DNA of 64,000 nucleotides from Talaromyces rugulosus (GCF_013368755.1 NC_049561.1:124001-188000); one strand, 5' to 3'. Counted from the first letter of the stretch, positions 1-10,764 are shown. The notes: generated by a model not told the origin, from the letters alone. Numbers and translations: made by a program.

Positions 1-857
1 AAATGTATGTCTCCGATCAGTTGGCAGCGCCAACAGATCGACTTCATCGACAATCGGCTGCCAAAACACCAAACAATGTTTCAGAACCATCCCATCCACC
101 ATGGGCCGTTTCGCGACCTCTTAGCCCACAACGGGTAACACTGCGCCCAAGGTCTTTACCGCCGCTGATGACTTTTGAGCCCCCGCCAGGGCCAGCAGAG
201 ACCGGCCTCGAGGCGATGGAATACTGGAGACGGCTCTTTCCTAATGCAATGGCCGCTCTGATGTCGAAATCGATGCCGCTTAACAAAAATTCGAGGATCT
301 AATCTGGGAGACGGTTTATAAAACACTGGAGGCAACGAGAGAAGAGAACCGGACAGAGGACGGGAAATGCAAACAAGGTGCGACGGCGGGCAGCTGACCG
401 TGTTGCTCCTTTTCACGCCCCATGTCCACGATGGCTCCCGACTGTCCGTTCACCACCCCGGTCCTGGGTGCCGCCGTCATGATACTCGATGCAAGGCGCA
501 CATTCTTCTCGGGATAGTCTTCAGTTATGCTGGTTGGCAGTCGGGCTTTCAAGAACACCGCCGATGTATGGCAGCAGGCTTTGGCCGGCTTCAACGGTCT
601 TGCCGCCTTTTCTCCGAAACCGAGCTATTCCTGGGGACGTTTCCCAGTGCTGAATACCTAGAGTTGACTGTTTAAACCTTATATTAGTTCAATATAAAGT
701 CTATAGCTAGCTTTTTAATAATTTTATCTAGATCATTAAATAAAATTATTATTTTTTAAGTCTTTATGTAGATATAGTCAGATTTATCTAGTTTCAAAAG
801 AAATATATCTTTTATAGTCTTTTAAATTTTTAAATCTATTAGTCGATTTACAAAATA
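1..857. other. Left edge, no recognisable gene
   Basis: Bases 1-660 have a more balanced base composition than the AT-rich DNA that follows. They hold several overlapping short open frames on both strands (up to about 100 codons), none of which resembles a family I know. This could be a decayed gene cut by the window edge. From about 670 the sequence turns AT-rich and runs into the transposon. I see no promoter or RNA gene that I can support. Confidence 0.4.
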
Positions 858-904
858 ACGTATTTTATAACCCCCGTCGGCCACATAAGCCATCTCGGCC
901 ACCC
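858..904 (+). repeat. Left terminal inverted repeat of the transposon (47 bp)
   Basis: It begins ACGTATTTTATAACCCCCGT directly after a TA dinucleotide. It is the exact reverse complement of 2687-2733. Its GC-rich core survived although the body of the element is heavily AT-shifted. Confidence 0.95.
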
Positions 905-2686
905 CCTCAATTTTCTCCCACTTTCCACCCTACACATATTTGAGAATCGCACCAACACAGCAATATGCCTCGGAACGCTGTAAAAAATCCTTTAAACGAT
1001 GAGGGTAGACTTCAGCTTGCTGTAAATGTGTTAAAAAAAGGCTAAATCACCAGTGTGCGTGAAGCGGCGCGCCTTTTCAATGTTCCAAGATTGACGCTTT
1101 AAGATAGATATAGTGGTTGCTTTCAATACTTATATAAGCGCGCCCACAACACTAAATTGTCAGAAACTGAGGAAATATCGCTTCGCGAGTGGATTATTTC
1201 TATAGATAAGCGTGGCTGCCCTATTAGGTCTTTAATGATAGAGCTTATAGCTAATTGCTTGTTTACTAAACATGATTCTATTGACTTACTATCTACCATT
1301 GGTAAATACTGGGTAAGCAATTATTTAAGATGTTAATAAGACTTTAAAACTCATTATATTTATAAATATAACTATGAGCGTGCTTTATGTGAGGATCTAA
1401 TAATTATAAGTGGCTTTTTTGATAATCTTACACGCGCTTTTACTGAGTATGGGATTATTGAAGATAATATTTAGAATTTTGATGAGATTGGGTTTGTTAT
1501 AGAGATTATTTCTACTATAAAAGTTGTATGCAGCTTTGATTGTAAAGGAAAACCTTGTTTAGTATAGCCTAGAAATCAGGAATGGGTTATAGCTGTAGAA
1601 TATGTAAGTGTGTGTGGAATTATATTACCTTTACTTATTATATTAAAGTTAGTTAATAAGCTGCTTGACTGGTATAATTTACCTTATTTACTTCTTAATT
1701 GGTTAATTACTGAGTCGCTAAACGGTTGGACGTCTGATAAACTTGGGATTGAATAGCTTCAAAAGATTTTTAACCTTTGTATAAAACTGATTATAACTGG
1801 AAGGTATTGTATGCTGGTTCTTGATGGCTATAGCAGTCATTTTATATCTTTATTTGACTAGTACTGCACCTAGAATGATATTATTCCCATATGCATGCTG
1901 CTATACTTGTCTCATCTGCTTTAGCCGCTTGATGTGGGTGTTTTTGCAGTTCTTAAGCGATTATATGGACGTGTGGTTGAAAACTGGATGCGCTGTGGTG
2001 TTAACTATATTGATAAAGATGATTTTTTGATGATATATTTGGAAATTTGAGATAAAGTCTATTCTATATAAAATATTAAAAGTGGTTTTGTAGTAACTGG
2101 TATTTTTCTATTTAATCTAGAATATGTATTATTGAAGCTTGATATTTAATTGTGAATATCTACCCTCTTTAGTACAGTCTATTCTAATGTAAATTGGTCC
2201 CTAAAAATACTAAAAAACGTTAAAAATTTAGCCTGTTAGGTGAGGACGATAGATTGATTTATAAGACAACGTCTTACTAATTTAAATTTATCTATTAGGC
2301 GTGTGTTAGACTAGTTGATAAAAGGATGCTTTTTAATAATGAATTCTACTACTATTCTGGTATAAGAAAATTATGATCTATGAGTAGTGAACTATTACTA
2401 GAAGTAAAAATATACAATAAGAAGTCGTCTAATTGACTGATTAGGGATTTTGATGGTCTCTGAGGGTTGTGAAATTGCTGTAGTAGTGTTAATAGCCTAG
2501 GAAGCTCTATAACTTTCTAATCTGGAAGTGGCTTTGGGGATATGCAGGTGTGTACCGCGGACCTGTTCTAATTGTAAACAAATTGGGTATATTTGTATAT
2601 ACTGTCTGAATAATTTGACATAGAAATTATATAGTAATTCTGATTATTTATTCCATTTTTGTTGATATAATAATTTTTTGTGGGGC

Positions 2687-2733
2687 GGGTGGCCGAGATG
2701 GCTTATGTGGCCGACGGGGGTTATAAAATACGT
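2687..2733 (-). repeat. Right terminal inverted repeat of the transposon (47 bp)
   Basis: Exact reverse complement of 858-904, followed by TA at 2734-2735. Further inward the two ends match only imperfectly. Confidence 0.95.
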
Positions 2734-3029
2734 TAATATCTAATAAGTGGTGCCAAGCCTGGCCGGAGAGACCCATCAGCCATGACTTCTAAGTTCTAAC
2801 CTATATGTTGAACTGCAAATACCGCTACAACAAAAAGGGTCAACCCTAATTGTAAAGGTTTGCTAGTTCATTTATATGTCGACACTATATAAACTATTGT
2901 TTACTATAGCTTAAGGCTCAATATAGATGTTAAATTTAATTGAATAATACTAAAAATATAACATTGTTACCGAGAAAAACCTGGTGCCCAAATATATTCC
3001 ACACGATACAGTTATATGCGGATACTTCA

Positions 3030-4670
3030 CTACTGCTCCTTCTCTCTTCCCTCTATCTGCTCTTCTGTAGGAACGCTCTCTCCAAATGCGGCAACTTTAT
3101 CTCTTATCTGGGTGAACGTAACCGTTGGCTTCCATCCAACACTTCTTCTTGCCACCTTGACCTCACTGTATAGTTCGTCCACTTCTTCCAAGGTCAACCC
3201 TTTGGTCTCGTAGATCATGAAATAGACGAAAGCAATGCAGAGAAAGCAACAGCCAAACCAGACAAAGAATATCTTAGATTATAGATTCGCATTACCTGGG
3301 CCATAGTTCACCAGGTACGGGGTTGCGAAGCTAAGCACCCAGTTGAGGAGCCAATTGGTGGCAGTGGTTATAGTGAGACACTTGGCTCGGGTTTTCAAAG
3401 GAAAATTTTCTCCTGTCACAACCCTATTGTCATTGCATCAGCCTCGACCGATAATTGAATAGGAAAAGGGGATTGAGTGGTGATGCGAGATGAGGTTGTA
3501 GTAGACTTACCAAGCAGAAGGACCCCACGACGCCGCGAAGAAAAATATATAGATACAAATGAAGGCAATAGCAGCCTTCTGGGCGGCGAAGTTGTGAACA
3601 ATGATAGTTCCTGTTTCGTTCTGGCTGGTTGTGGTAGTGCCCACAACAGCAACGATTAGCTGAGATATAGTCATGCCTATAGCACCCCACAGCAATACGG
3701 GACGTCTGCCCCACTTATCAATGGCATATAGACCGGGAAAGGTAGAACCAGTGTTCACACAGCTAGTAATCAAGCTAATTACGAACTCGTTCTTGAATCC
3801 CGAGTTCTTGAAGAACTGTGTACCGTAATAGAAGATAAAGTTAATACCGGTTAGTTGCTGGAGCCCCTGAAGAAAGCAACCAGTTAACAGACGTTTTCCG
3901 AGATTCCCTTGGAAGCATTCGAGATAACCTCCGCTGCCCAAGCTTATTTCATATTCATGATTCGCATATATCTCAGCGAGTTCCTCCACAATGGCAGGAT
4001 GATCTGTTGGAAGGCGCCTAAGTTTGGTTAGGCTCTGTGCCGCGGCTTCTTGGTTGTCCCGTTTAATCATGTAACGGGGCGTTTCAGGGAGAACAAGCAT
4101 GCCGCCAATGAGAATGAGAGCCCATGCAAATTGGACAGCAATAGGAATGCGGTAGGATCCAGTGTCGTTTCGATTATGTGTGGCGTTATTCAACACAGCA
4201 GAGAGGAGAAGACCAACAGTGATGGCGAGTTGATAGGAGCCGACAATAAATCCGCGAATCCATTTGGGAGCAGTTTCGGATTGATATAAGGGAACTAGTT
4301 CACTATTAGCAGCTATAAAGACAACAGCACACACACACAGATTTGGTATCGAAAAAGGAAATAAAGGATAATTAGTGCGTACTGAGTGCTGAAATCAAAC
4401 CGACGCCTAAGCCGGCAAAAAATCGACCCGCAAGGAAGAGGGGAATAGCTGTTGCCGCCGTTTACAAGACAACGCCTACGATGAATAAACATGTAGACGC
4501 GATCAAGCCAAGACGACGACCGATGAAATCGCCCATAGGAGCGGCGCCAAGAGCACCAAAAAATGTTCCTGCAGACAAGATAGACACAATAGCAGATGAT
4601 TGGCTGGAGGTCACATTAAGATGGCCAGAAACATCCCTATAACCAGTTGAGAATGTATCCTGTTGGTGTG
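3030..4670 (-). pseudogene. MFS hexose transporter pseudogene (two nonsense codons, 5' end missing)
   Basis: The reading frame clearly encodes a fungal sugar porter of the major facilitator superfamily, which would import glucose or related sugars across the plasma membrane. Visible motifs include MGDFIGRRLG after helix 2, PETPRYMIKR before the central loop, QQLTGINFIFYYG in helix 7, DKWGRRPVLLWG, and the C-terminal YETKGLTLEEVDELY. Two introns can be placed, one near 4310-4380 and one near 3430-3510. The gene is broken by in-frame TAA codons at 4462-4464 and 3279-3281. Both sit where related transporters carry Gln (CAA), so both are CpA-to-TpA changes. No first exon with the usual FGYDTG motif is visible upstream of about 4670. 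The transposon lies only 300 bp away. Confidence 0.88.
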
Positions 4671-5035
4671 CCTCCCGGTAGTTCTATTGTTGAAGACTAG
4701 AAAGGCACGTCTTCTTTGGCATCTCATTCGGCAGCTCTAAATTGGACTGTAACTAGCACTCAGAAGACATTGCCCGTCTCAACCCACGTCAAATATGCAT
4801 ACCCAGTGTGGAAGAGATATACGAGTGCCCCGTCTCAGTGGACGAGTGCAAGAAGTAGTGTAGCAGAAGCTTGTACTAGGAAACATAATATCGCCTAGTG
4901 GCATCTCTTTTTTATTTTGGTTATTTTACGAGGATCAAATAGTACCAGTTAGTAGAACATTTTCCGTAGAACCCCAAACTCCGTTCGAAGCAGAGCCTAC
5001 AATCAGCTCAAATCATAACATCTTGAACCACAGGA
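4671..5035. other. Intergenic, probable decayed 5' part of the transporter
   Basis: No intact gene. The missing first exon of the transporter on the minus strand should lie here, but I could not find recognisable transporter sequence, so it is diverged or deleted. The 3' end of the M4 protease gene borders the right side. Confidence 0.4.
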
Positions 5036-6087
5036 TTAATCAAGGACCCCAACCGACACCCAAGCGTTCCTCACAACATCTTTAGCTGAATCTCCAAACA
5101 GGGTGCTAGTGTTGTCTACTGTCAACTTCGCAAACTGCATGAAGTTGCAGTCCTTTTTAATTCGGGAATCGAGCAGGGTCTTATACCAGACTTGTCCAGC
5201 ACGCTCCCATGAATGGCCGCCAAGACCGTTAGCCGAGAGATAGAAGGCATGATTCGGTATCCCCGAGTTGATATGCACACCTCCGTTGTCCTCCCTTGTC
5301 GTGTCGTAGTTGCGCATATGTGCCGGTTGGACATCTTTGCCGATAATCGGGTCGTTGTAGGCCGTGCCTGGGGTCTTCAAGGAACGTAGGGCCGCGCCTC
5401 TTCGTCCCACTGGCCAAATCGTTTGGCCAATGATCCAATCGCCCTGTTCTGAGGTTTGACCAAGATACCACTGCTCGACCATGCATGCAAAAACATCCGA
5501 GATGGATTCATCAAGGCCCCTGCCTGGTTCTCGTACTGTAAATCAGCAGTGTGTTGTGTTACACCGTGTGTCAACTCGTGAGCGACGACATCCAGGGAAT
5601 CAGAGAGGTAGTCAAAAAGTACGCCGTCACCATCTCCGAAGATCATCTGCTTCTTCTGGCTGTCCCAAAATCCGTTGTTGAAATCTTCGCAATAGTGGAG
5701 AGAGCCGATAAGATTCAACCCAGAATTGTCGATAGAATTTCGGCCAAACACGGTTGAGAAAAAGTTTCGTACAATCTCAAACCCGTCGTAAACATTGTTC
5801 ACATTCCTATCTTTGGTCCGCGGCGCCCCTTCTTTCCGGACAAGCGTCCCTGGAAGAATCTCTGTCTCTTTGCAGTCGTAGATAGACCGATTGCCTTTCC
5901 CTGGGACAGCAGAGGAAATTGACGGGACTACAGCTGCAAACCGTTGTTCGTGAACACTGTCTGCAACAGACAAGGTTCTAGCCGCGGCATTCCGAGCTTT
6001 TTCTGGGGCGTCAGGGGATTCGACGATGTTCTTGAGAACCTGAGGTTGGATGAATCCAAACATGTCAGCGATATTAGCGGCCTTCAT
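5036..6087 (-). pseudogene. Thermolysin-like (M4, protealysin-type) metalloprotease with one frameshift
   Basis: This is a zinc endopeptidase of family M4, about 350 residues over both frames and with no introns. Residues 11-23 (FIQPQVLKNIVES) resemble the short propeptide motif of protealysin-type enzymes, and there is no obvious signal peptide. Zinc ligands and the catalytic Glu are in HELTH (residues 170-174). The third ligand is the Glu of ESISDVFA, and the transition-state His is in GGVHINSGI near the C-terminus. The frame breaks near 5510-5511, directly before that third ligand, where one base appears to be missing; the remaining 148 codons continue intact in the next frame. M4 proteases are mainly bacterial, and the compact intronless structure fits old transfer from bacteria. 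Apart from the one indel the gene looks healthy, so a sequencing error cannot be excluded. Confidence 0.87.
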
Positions 6088-7736
6088 GTCTCAATCTTCC
6101 GAAGAGCAGTTTTGGAATACAGGGAAACTATTTTTCGACGTGATACTACACAAAGGATGGAAGCGTATAGGATATATCTTAAGTCAATTGAATCGGAGTT
6201 TAATAGGCGCCGTGAGGCACGAGAAATGAGCAAACTTGGGGTGTGCACGTGTGTTAAATTTAAAAATGTGTAGGACAAAGTAGATGATACTAAGCTGCGG
6301 CTGTAGATATGTTTTTGATAACTGCAAATCAACCGTGACACTTAGGAGGAAGATCATAGATTATGTAGCTTTGTATATAAGAATTGTGAATCAATGTTCT
6401 AATATTCTTAGGGAATAAGGCTCACGTTGTAGATATAAGAGAGGAGAAAAGTGATCGAGCCATCAGCACAGGTCATACGTTAACGCTGACGACAGGGTTA
6501 CAGCCACTTCAACTTACCTAAGATTACTTGATTATTATCCATATACTATTTGGGGCCCATAGATGGCCTAGTAATCATATCAGCGGATGAAATTGAGCGA
6601 AAACTTGGCGTTGCTTTTGTATTGTAGATGTAGCACATAAGTGGCAAATTCTATCTGTACCACGGGTAACATTATACGTGAACACATGGACCGTGGAGTA
6701 AATCTGGGGTGTGCCATATGACCAATGTCGATCATCCGAAACCCTATACTGGAGATTTCCAGCCCCTCATGCTAAGACGTTATCGTCCGCAAACAGCCAA
6801 TATTTGGATGGAAACGGAAGGTCTCGTAGATGACAGCGTTACTATTGTAGTTGTGTAACTACTCAGAGATTCAAAATGATGTAGAGGACGAGGAAAGAAG
6901 AAAATCACTCGGGCAATAACAGATTTACTCGAGTCTCGTAAAGCTTAAGCATCTTCGTAAGCATATCATTGCCTAATAGAAGGGGACTGCTGCGCCGTTG
7001 TTCAACTGCAGTGGAAGTAAATTCGCCATAATTAGGTCGGGGCTAACAGAATCAGCTTGGCAGAAAAACAGAAGCCATCAAAAGTTCCACCAGCTCTACT
7101 AGACCAATACAGCGAAGGATTTTGAACACACTTGGCACCTCATTATGCCAGTCCTCAACAATTGTCAGCTTTGAAATGTTTCGAGGAGATTGTAAATGAG
7201 TCTTCAACGGCCGCATTGGAGATAGATATTCTGGCTATTGACTTGATAAGCCCGACACCGCCTCGTCTCAGATTTATCTTCGCAGCCACGAGAGAATTTT
7301 TGCGTCTGTGAGGCGCGCTATGTCTCTTCATCCTTGCCCGAAGTCAGTCACCACACAATAGGCATTCTCTACGATATGGAATTTAGGCTGGGAAGTAAAA
7401 TGCCTAAGGTCCCTGGTGATAGATCGATTCTCACACTAAATATTTGCTATTGCAGGGACTATTACTTCAGGGTGATTTACTGTTAGGGTGAGTCCAGCAA
7501 TGGCGTCCTTTTTTTGGAATTAATGTTAATCTATTTATGAGGAATTGTTATATAGAAAAAGCTTTTATTAAATATCAAGACTAGAATATGATTTGGAAAA
7601 CTGAAATGTTGCCAGCCCTATTGTAGCAACAAAGGAAGCCAACGCCACACACAGCCCCTGGAGTCTCGTCTTCCATACCCGCTGTCCTAATACCCCAGAA
7701 GATTTGAACAGTGCCAGAATTGATAGACACTTCCGC
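6088..7736. other. Gene-free stretch left of the cluster
   Basis: About 1.65 kb with only short random frames on both strands. I recognise no protein relic, tRNA or repeat. It separates the decayed left arm from the intact polyketide cluster. Confidence 0.5.
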
Positions 7737-8135
7737 TCAAGCCGTGCAGACATTACTAACAGCAACCTTCTGGAGTATTTGTGGGTAGGAGAGAGCCCCG
7801 TCCGGATACTCCTTTAGCGTCTCCTGGAATGGCTCGCTCATGAATCCACCGCGGAGATCTGCCGTTGACTCCCAAACGGCAACGTTGATCAAGATGTTGC
7901 TGCCCGCGATTCCCTTGTACAGCTGGGCGGAGATGAAGCCTGGCTGTGCCTTCATGATCAGGGAGTCTTTACGCCAGAGCGCGATCATGTAGTCCATCTT
8001 TCCCTCGGGCACGACGAAGGTGTTGGTCAGGACAACGGGGTCAGTATCATGCTGCAGTTGGACTAGGAACGGGGTTGTAGCGTTGGTGAGGCTGCGGATC
8101 GGTCCGGGGTGAAGGGGGTCGTCGTGGGCGGCCAT
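7737..8135 (-). CDS. ABM-domain (antibiotic biosynthesis monooxygenase fold) protein
   Basis: Single-exon gene of 132 residues, starting at the ATG at 8133-8135 (MAAHDDPLHPG). The core reads as an ABM / dimeric alpha-beta barrel domain: a strand around VVLTNTFVVPEG, a helix with MIALWRKDS, the stretch QPGFISAQLYKGI, and NILINVAVWES leading into the last helix. Small proteins of this fold include cofactor-free anthrone oxygenases (ActVA-Orf6 type) as well as non-enzymatic relatives. It is divergent from the dehydrogenase at 8626 and shares its promoter. Because no DUF1772 anthrone oxidase is seen in the cluster, a role in oxidising the anthrone is a reasonable inference but unproven. An upstream in-frame ATG at 8186 would add 17 residues. 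Confidence 0.82.
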   Translation of the reverse strand: MAAHDDPLHPGPIRSLTNATTPFLVQLQHDTDPVVLTNTFVVPEGKMDYMIALWRKDSLIMKAQPGFISAQLYKGIAGSNILINVAVWESTADLRGGFMSEPFQETLKEYPDGALSYPQILQKVAVSNVCTA

Positions 8136-8625
8136 TTTTGCTGAGATAGGTGGTGTGGATTTCAGATCTCTGTGCTGAAGCCCCAATTCCTTTTATTCAT
8201 GGCCGACCAAGCCGCATCAACAAGCACTTCGTAATTATGTCGGTGCGGTGTGACTTGTTTCTCCGAGACCGACTTCATACCCTCTAACTTAGTTTCTCGG
8301 CGAATGCACAGTCCAATATGCCGACATCAGCGCTGGCTTCTTACCCGTCGGTATTCGGCAAGCTTCTCTGTCGGTATTTCGGATGTGTGAAGGCTCCTCC
8401 ATTAGACTACTACGTAGCATCCCGAATGAGTGTTGGTAAGGGTTCTGGTAGCCACAATGGTTCTGTGATGGTTTTTCAGTACCATGGTGGTCTTTAATAC
8501 CAGAAACCGCCGTACCTTAAATTCCGTATAGTATCCAGGCGAGGCCAGAACATGGCGTACACATAATATCCAGGAAACTCTAAGCAAGTAAGTATTGGTA
8601 GTTAGATTTTTTTATAAAAAAAAAA
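8136..8625. promoter_or_regulatory. Divergent promoter region, ABM gene / dehydrogenase
   Basis: This 490-bp divergent intergenic region contains several TCGG/CCGA half-sites. The clearest is TCGGTATTCGG at 8348-8358, one base from the AflR-type pattern TCG-N5-CGA. A second TCGGTATTTCGG follows at about 8370. No canonical TCG-N5-CGA site is present. Confidence 0.4.
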
Positions 8626-9708
8626 ATGCTGGCTGTGCGAGCACATGCAAACTCACTGGAGCTGCAGCTAGATACAATTCCGGTCCCTGCTCCTGGCCCC
8701 CATGATGTTCTGATCAAGGTCGCCTCCGCAGGCATCGCGCCGGGCATCTTCAACCCGTTCTTGCGCAAATTCATGTCTCTCCCAACTACACTTGGTCACG
8801 AAGTTTCTGGTACGGTTGTCTCAGTCGGGGGCGACGTTCTCACCGCCGCCGTTGGCGATCGCGTGAGGGTACATGCAAACCTGTCCTGTTTGAACTGCAA
8901 ATACTGCCTCTCGGACCGCGAGCAGATGTGTGCCCAAGCTGCAATTCTTGGATTTAGAGGTTTTGGAGACAAGGTGCCGCTCTACGAAACGTATCATGAC
9001 GGCGGGCTGGCAGAGTACGTCAAGGTTCCGCACTGGCTCGTTGACAAGCTGCCAGATAATGTTAGCTTTGATGTCGGAGCAAAAGTGCATGATGTAGCCA
9101 ACGCGATGCGCACCTTGAAGTGTGCTAACCTAGAACCCGGCTCGACCATCATCATCACCGCGCCAACCGGCGGCATGGGCACGGCAACTCTGAAGCTGGC
9201 CCAATTCTTCCCGATCAGTCGTATTATTCTTGTGGGACGTTCTTCAGAGCGGATGAGTGCTGTTGCAAATCTGACCCATGTCCCAACCGAAATCGTGGCC
9301 TTGGAAGAGCTTGGAGACGACTGGCCAAGGACAAAGGCATTGGTGAAAGTGTTGCGTCATCTGTCACCAGAAGGGGTGGATGCCATACTTGATTACATGC
9401 CCTCCGGTGCCGATATCTGGCAAGCCATGTGGGCGCTGGCTCACGGTGGCACGATCGTCCACATGGGTGGAAACCCCAGCCTGTTCCCAATTCCCGTTGT
9501 TGTCATCATGACCAACTGCTGGAGGATTGTTGGGACGCGCGGCTGTACGCGAAGCGACACAAACAAGATTTTAGAGTGGCTTGGAGATGGCCGGCTGCAG
9601 CTGGACGAGTTAATAACGCACAAGTTTGAATTAAAGGATACCCTTGTAGCAGTTTCTAAGTTACAGGCACGCTCGTTACCAATATGGATGGGCGTTATTC
9701 ATCCTTAG
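8626..9708 (+). CDS. Medium-chain dehydrogenase/reductase (zinc alcohol dehydrogenase-like)
   Basis: Single exon, 360 residues. It has a GroES-like N-terminal half with TTLGHEVSG (His58-Glu59) and a structural-zinc lobe with Cys88, 91, 94 and 102. The NAD(P)-binding half carries TAPTGGMGTATLKLAQ. The first catalytic zinc ligand, normally a Cys near residue 37, is replaced: the region reads SAGIAPG. The third ligand position also looks altered (VGAKVHDVA). It may therefore work without catalytic zinc, more like a quinone or enoyl reductase, or use other ligands. It probably reduces or oxidises a carbonyl or alcohol on the polyketide, which is inferred from its position in the cluster. It is divergent from the ABM gene. 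Confidence 0.88.
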   Translation: MLAVRAHANSLELQLDTIPVPAPGPHDVLIKVASAGIAPGIFNPFLRKFMSLPTTLGHEVSGTVVSVGGDVLTAAVGDRVRVHANLSCLNCKYCLSDREQMCAQAAILGFRGFGDKVPLYETYHDGGLAEYVKVPHWLVDKLPDNVSFDVGAKVHDVANAMRTLKCANLEPGSTIIITAPTGGMGTATLKLAQFFPISRIILVGRSSERMSAVANLTHVPTEIVALEELGDDWPRTKALVKVLRHLSPEGVDAILDYMPSGADIWQAMWALAHGGTIVHMGGNPSLFPIPVVVIMTNCWRIVGTRGCTRSDTNKILEWLGDGRLQLDELITHKFELKDTLVAVSKLQARSLPIWMGVIHP

Positions 9709-10078
9709 AGTCTGTATAACAATCAGGCTCCAAGAAAAGTCCCTACATCAATACATGTCACATGTGCATATTCCCAGGATTTTTTCTTACCTGTATATAA
9801 AATATATCAATTGATATTAGAGGTGTTGTTTTCAAACCAAAAAACCCGCTCGAAGATGACCCAAACAGTGGTAGATTTAGGCCAGTGTGTAAATTTCCCA
9901 CTATATGGTTTTTAGCTCTATTTATCCTATCTGAACAAAAATCAAACTTTACTAATTAAATTTAGTTTCAGGGCTCGTTGACTTTAGGTCCGATTGAGCT
10001 GGAAATTTATAACCCAAAACTCGGTGGTACTTAGCCTAGAATCAAAACCAACCTAATTCAAACGAAAACATTCCATTT
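9709..10078. other. Intergenic, convergent 3' ends
   Basis: 370 bp between the dehydrogenase and the dehydratase gene, whose 3' ends face each other. AT-rich, with no gene seen. Confidence 0.5.
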
Positions 10079-10764
10079 CTAGCCTTCATTATCCGCTTGA
10101 AAAACCTTCCCATAATCATATTCAGTCCAACGAATCTCGGGCTGCAGTCCAGCAAACTTCCAGACACCATCTACCCTGCGATACCAGAATTTTCCGCGGC
10201 CGTGGGCGTGTCCCTTGTGCAACACCTCAGTCTGCTCCTCGTCCTTGAACTTCTGATGTGCGACGCGCATCTGGTGGTACCCTGTGATCTCATCATCGGC
10301 CACCTGGACAAATTTGCTGACCCCGATAAAATGCTGCGTCTTAACACGTGGGTCTCCGAGGAAGTTCTTGCTAGAGGCTAGAGCCTGGAAGTCCTCGGCT
10401 GGCAGCGATTCCCAGAACTTGTCCATGACGGCGCGGTAGTCGATCTAAATAACATGAACAGAATTGCTGTTAGTATTTGTTTTCTTTCTATTACCTTCTT
10501 TTTCTTTCTTTCGTTGTTGTCTCTTGCCCCTTTTCAAAAAAGAAGCGGCTCTGTCTGAAGAAATAGACACCTACATGGAGCGTGGGTGCAAGACATTTGA
10601 ATAGTCGGTCCCAATCTTTGGAATCGAAGCTCTCTGCCCATTCAAAGGCTGCAGCTTGGCAGCCGAGGACATCTAAGCCAGCTATATGAGCAGGTAAGTT
10701 TGGCTGGGGCAGGGAGACCTGACTAACCTTGGGGGGAGGGCTGTTTGTCGTTTTGGTCGGCCAT
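10079..10764 (-). CDS. Scytalone-dehydratase-like protein (MdpB-like)
   Basis: Three exons (10728-10764, 10575-10681, 10079-10444) give 169 residues. The protein matches the scytalone dehydratase fold closely: [11 protein letters not shown] near residue 26, [14 protein letters not shown] near 77, [11 protein letters not shown] with His105, HKGHAHG with His127, and [12 protein letters not shown] near the C-terminus. The two His correspond to the catalytic pair of scytalone dehydratase and Tyr51 is kept. The usual Tyr before the catalytic Asp is Phe31. In atrochrysone-type clusters this enzyme dehydrates a reduced anthraquinone intermediate, for example on the route from emodin to chrysophanol, working with the MdpC-type reductase, whose gene is next door on the same strand. 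Confidence 0.93.

Larger units (their letters stand above)
858..2733 (+). mobile_element. RIP-degraded Fot1/pogo-type (Tc1/mariner superfamily) DNA transposon
   Basis: This is a 1,876-bp element bounded by perfect 47-bp terminal inverted repeats and flanked on both sides by TA (856-857 and 2734-2735), the target duplication of Tc1/mariner elements. Inside, a transposase can be followed from the ATG at 965. It starts with an N-terminal helix-turn-helix stretch (TSVREAARLFNVP). Then comes a CENP-B/DDE-like body with NFDEIGF near 1480, LVLDGYSSH near 1810 and a block near 1930-1990 containing PLDVGVFAVLKRLYGR. The frame is interrupted by many TAA and TAG codons, often where related transposases carry Gln or Trp, and the body is very AT-rich. 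That fits repeat-induced point mutation. The copy cannot encode an active transposase. Confidence 0.93.
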
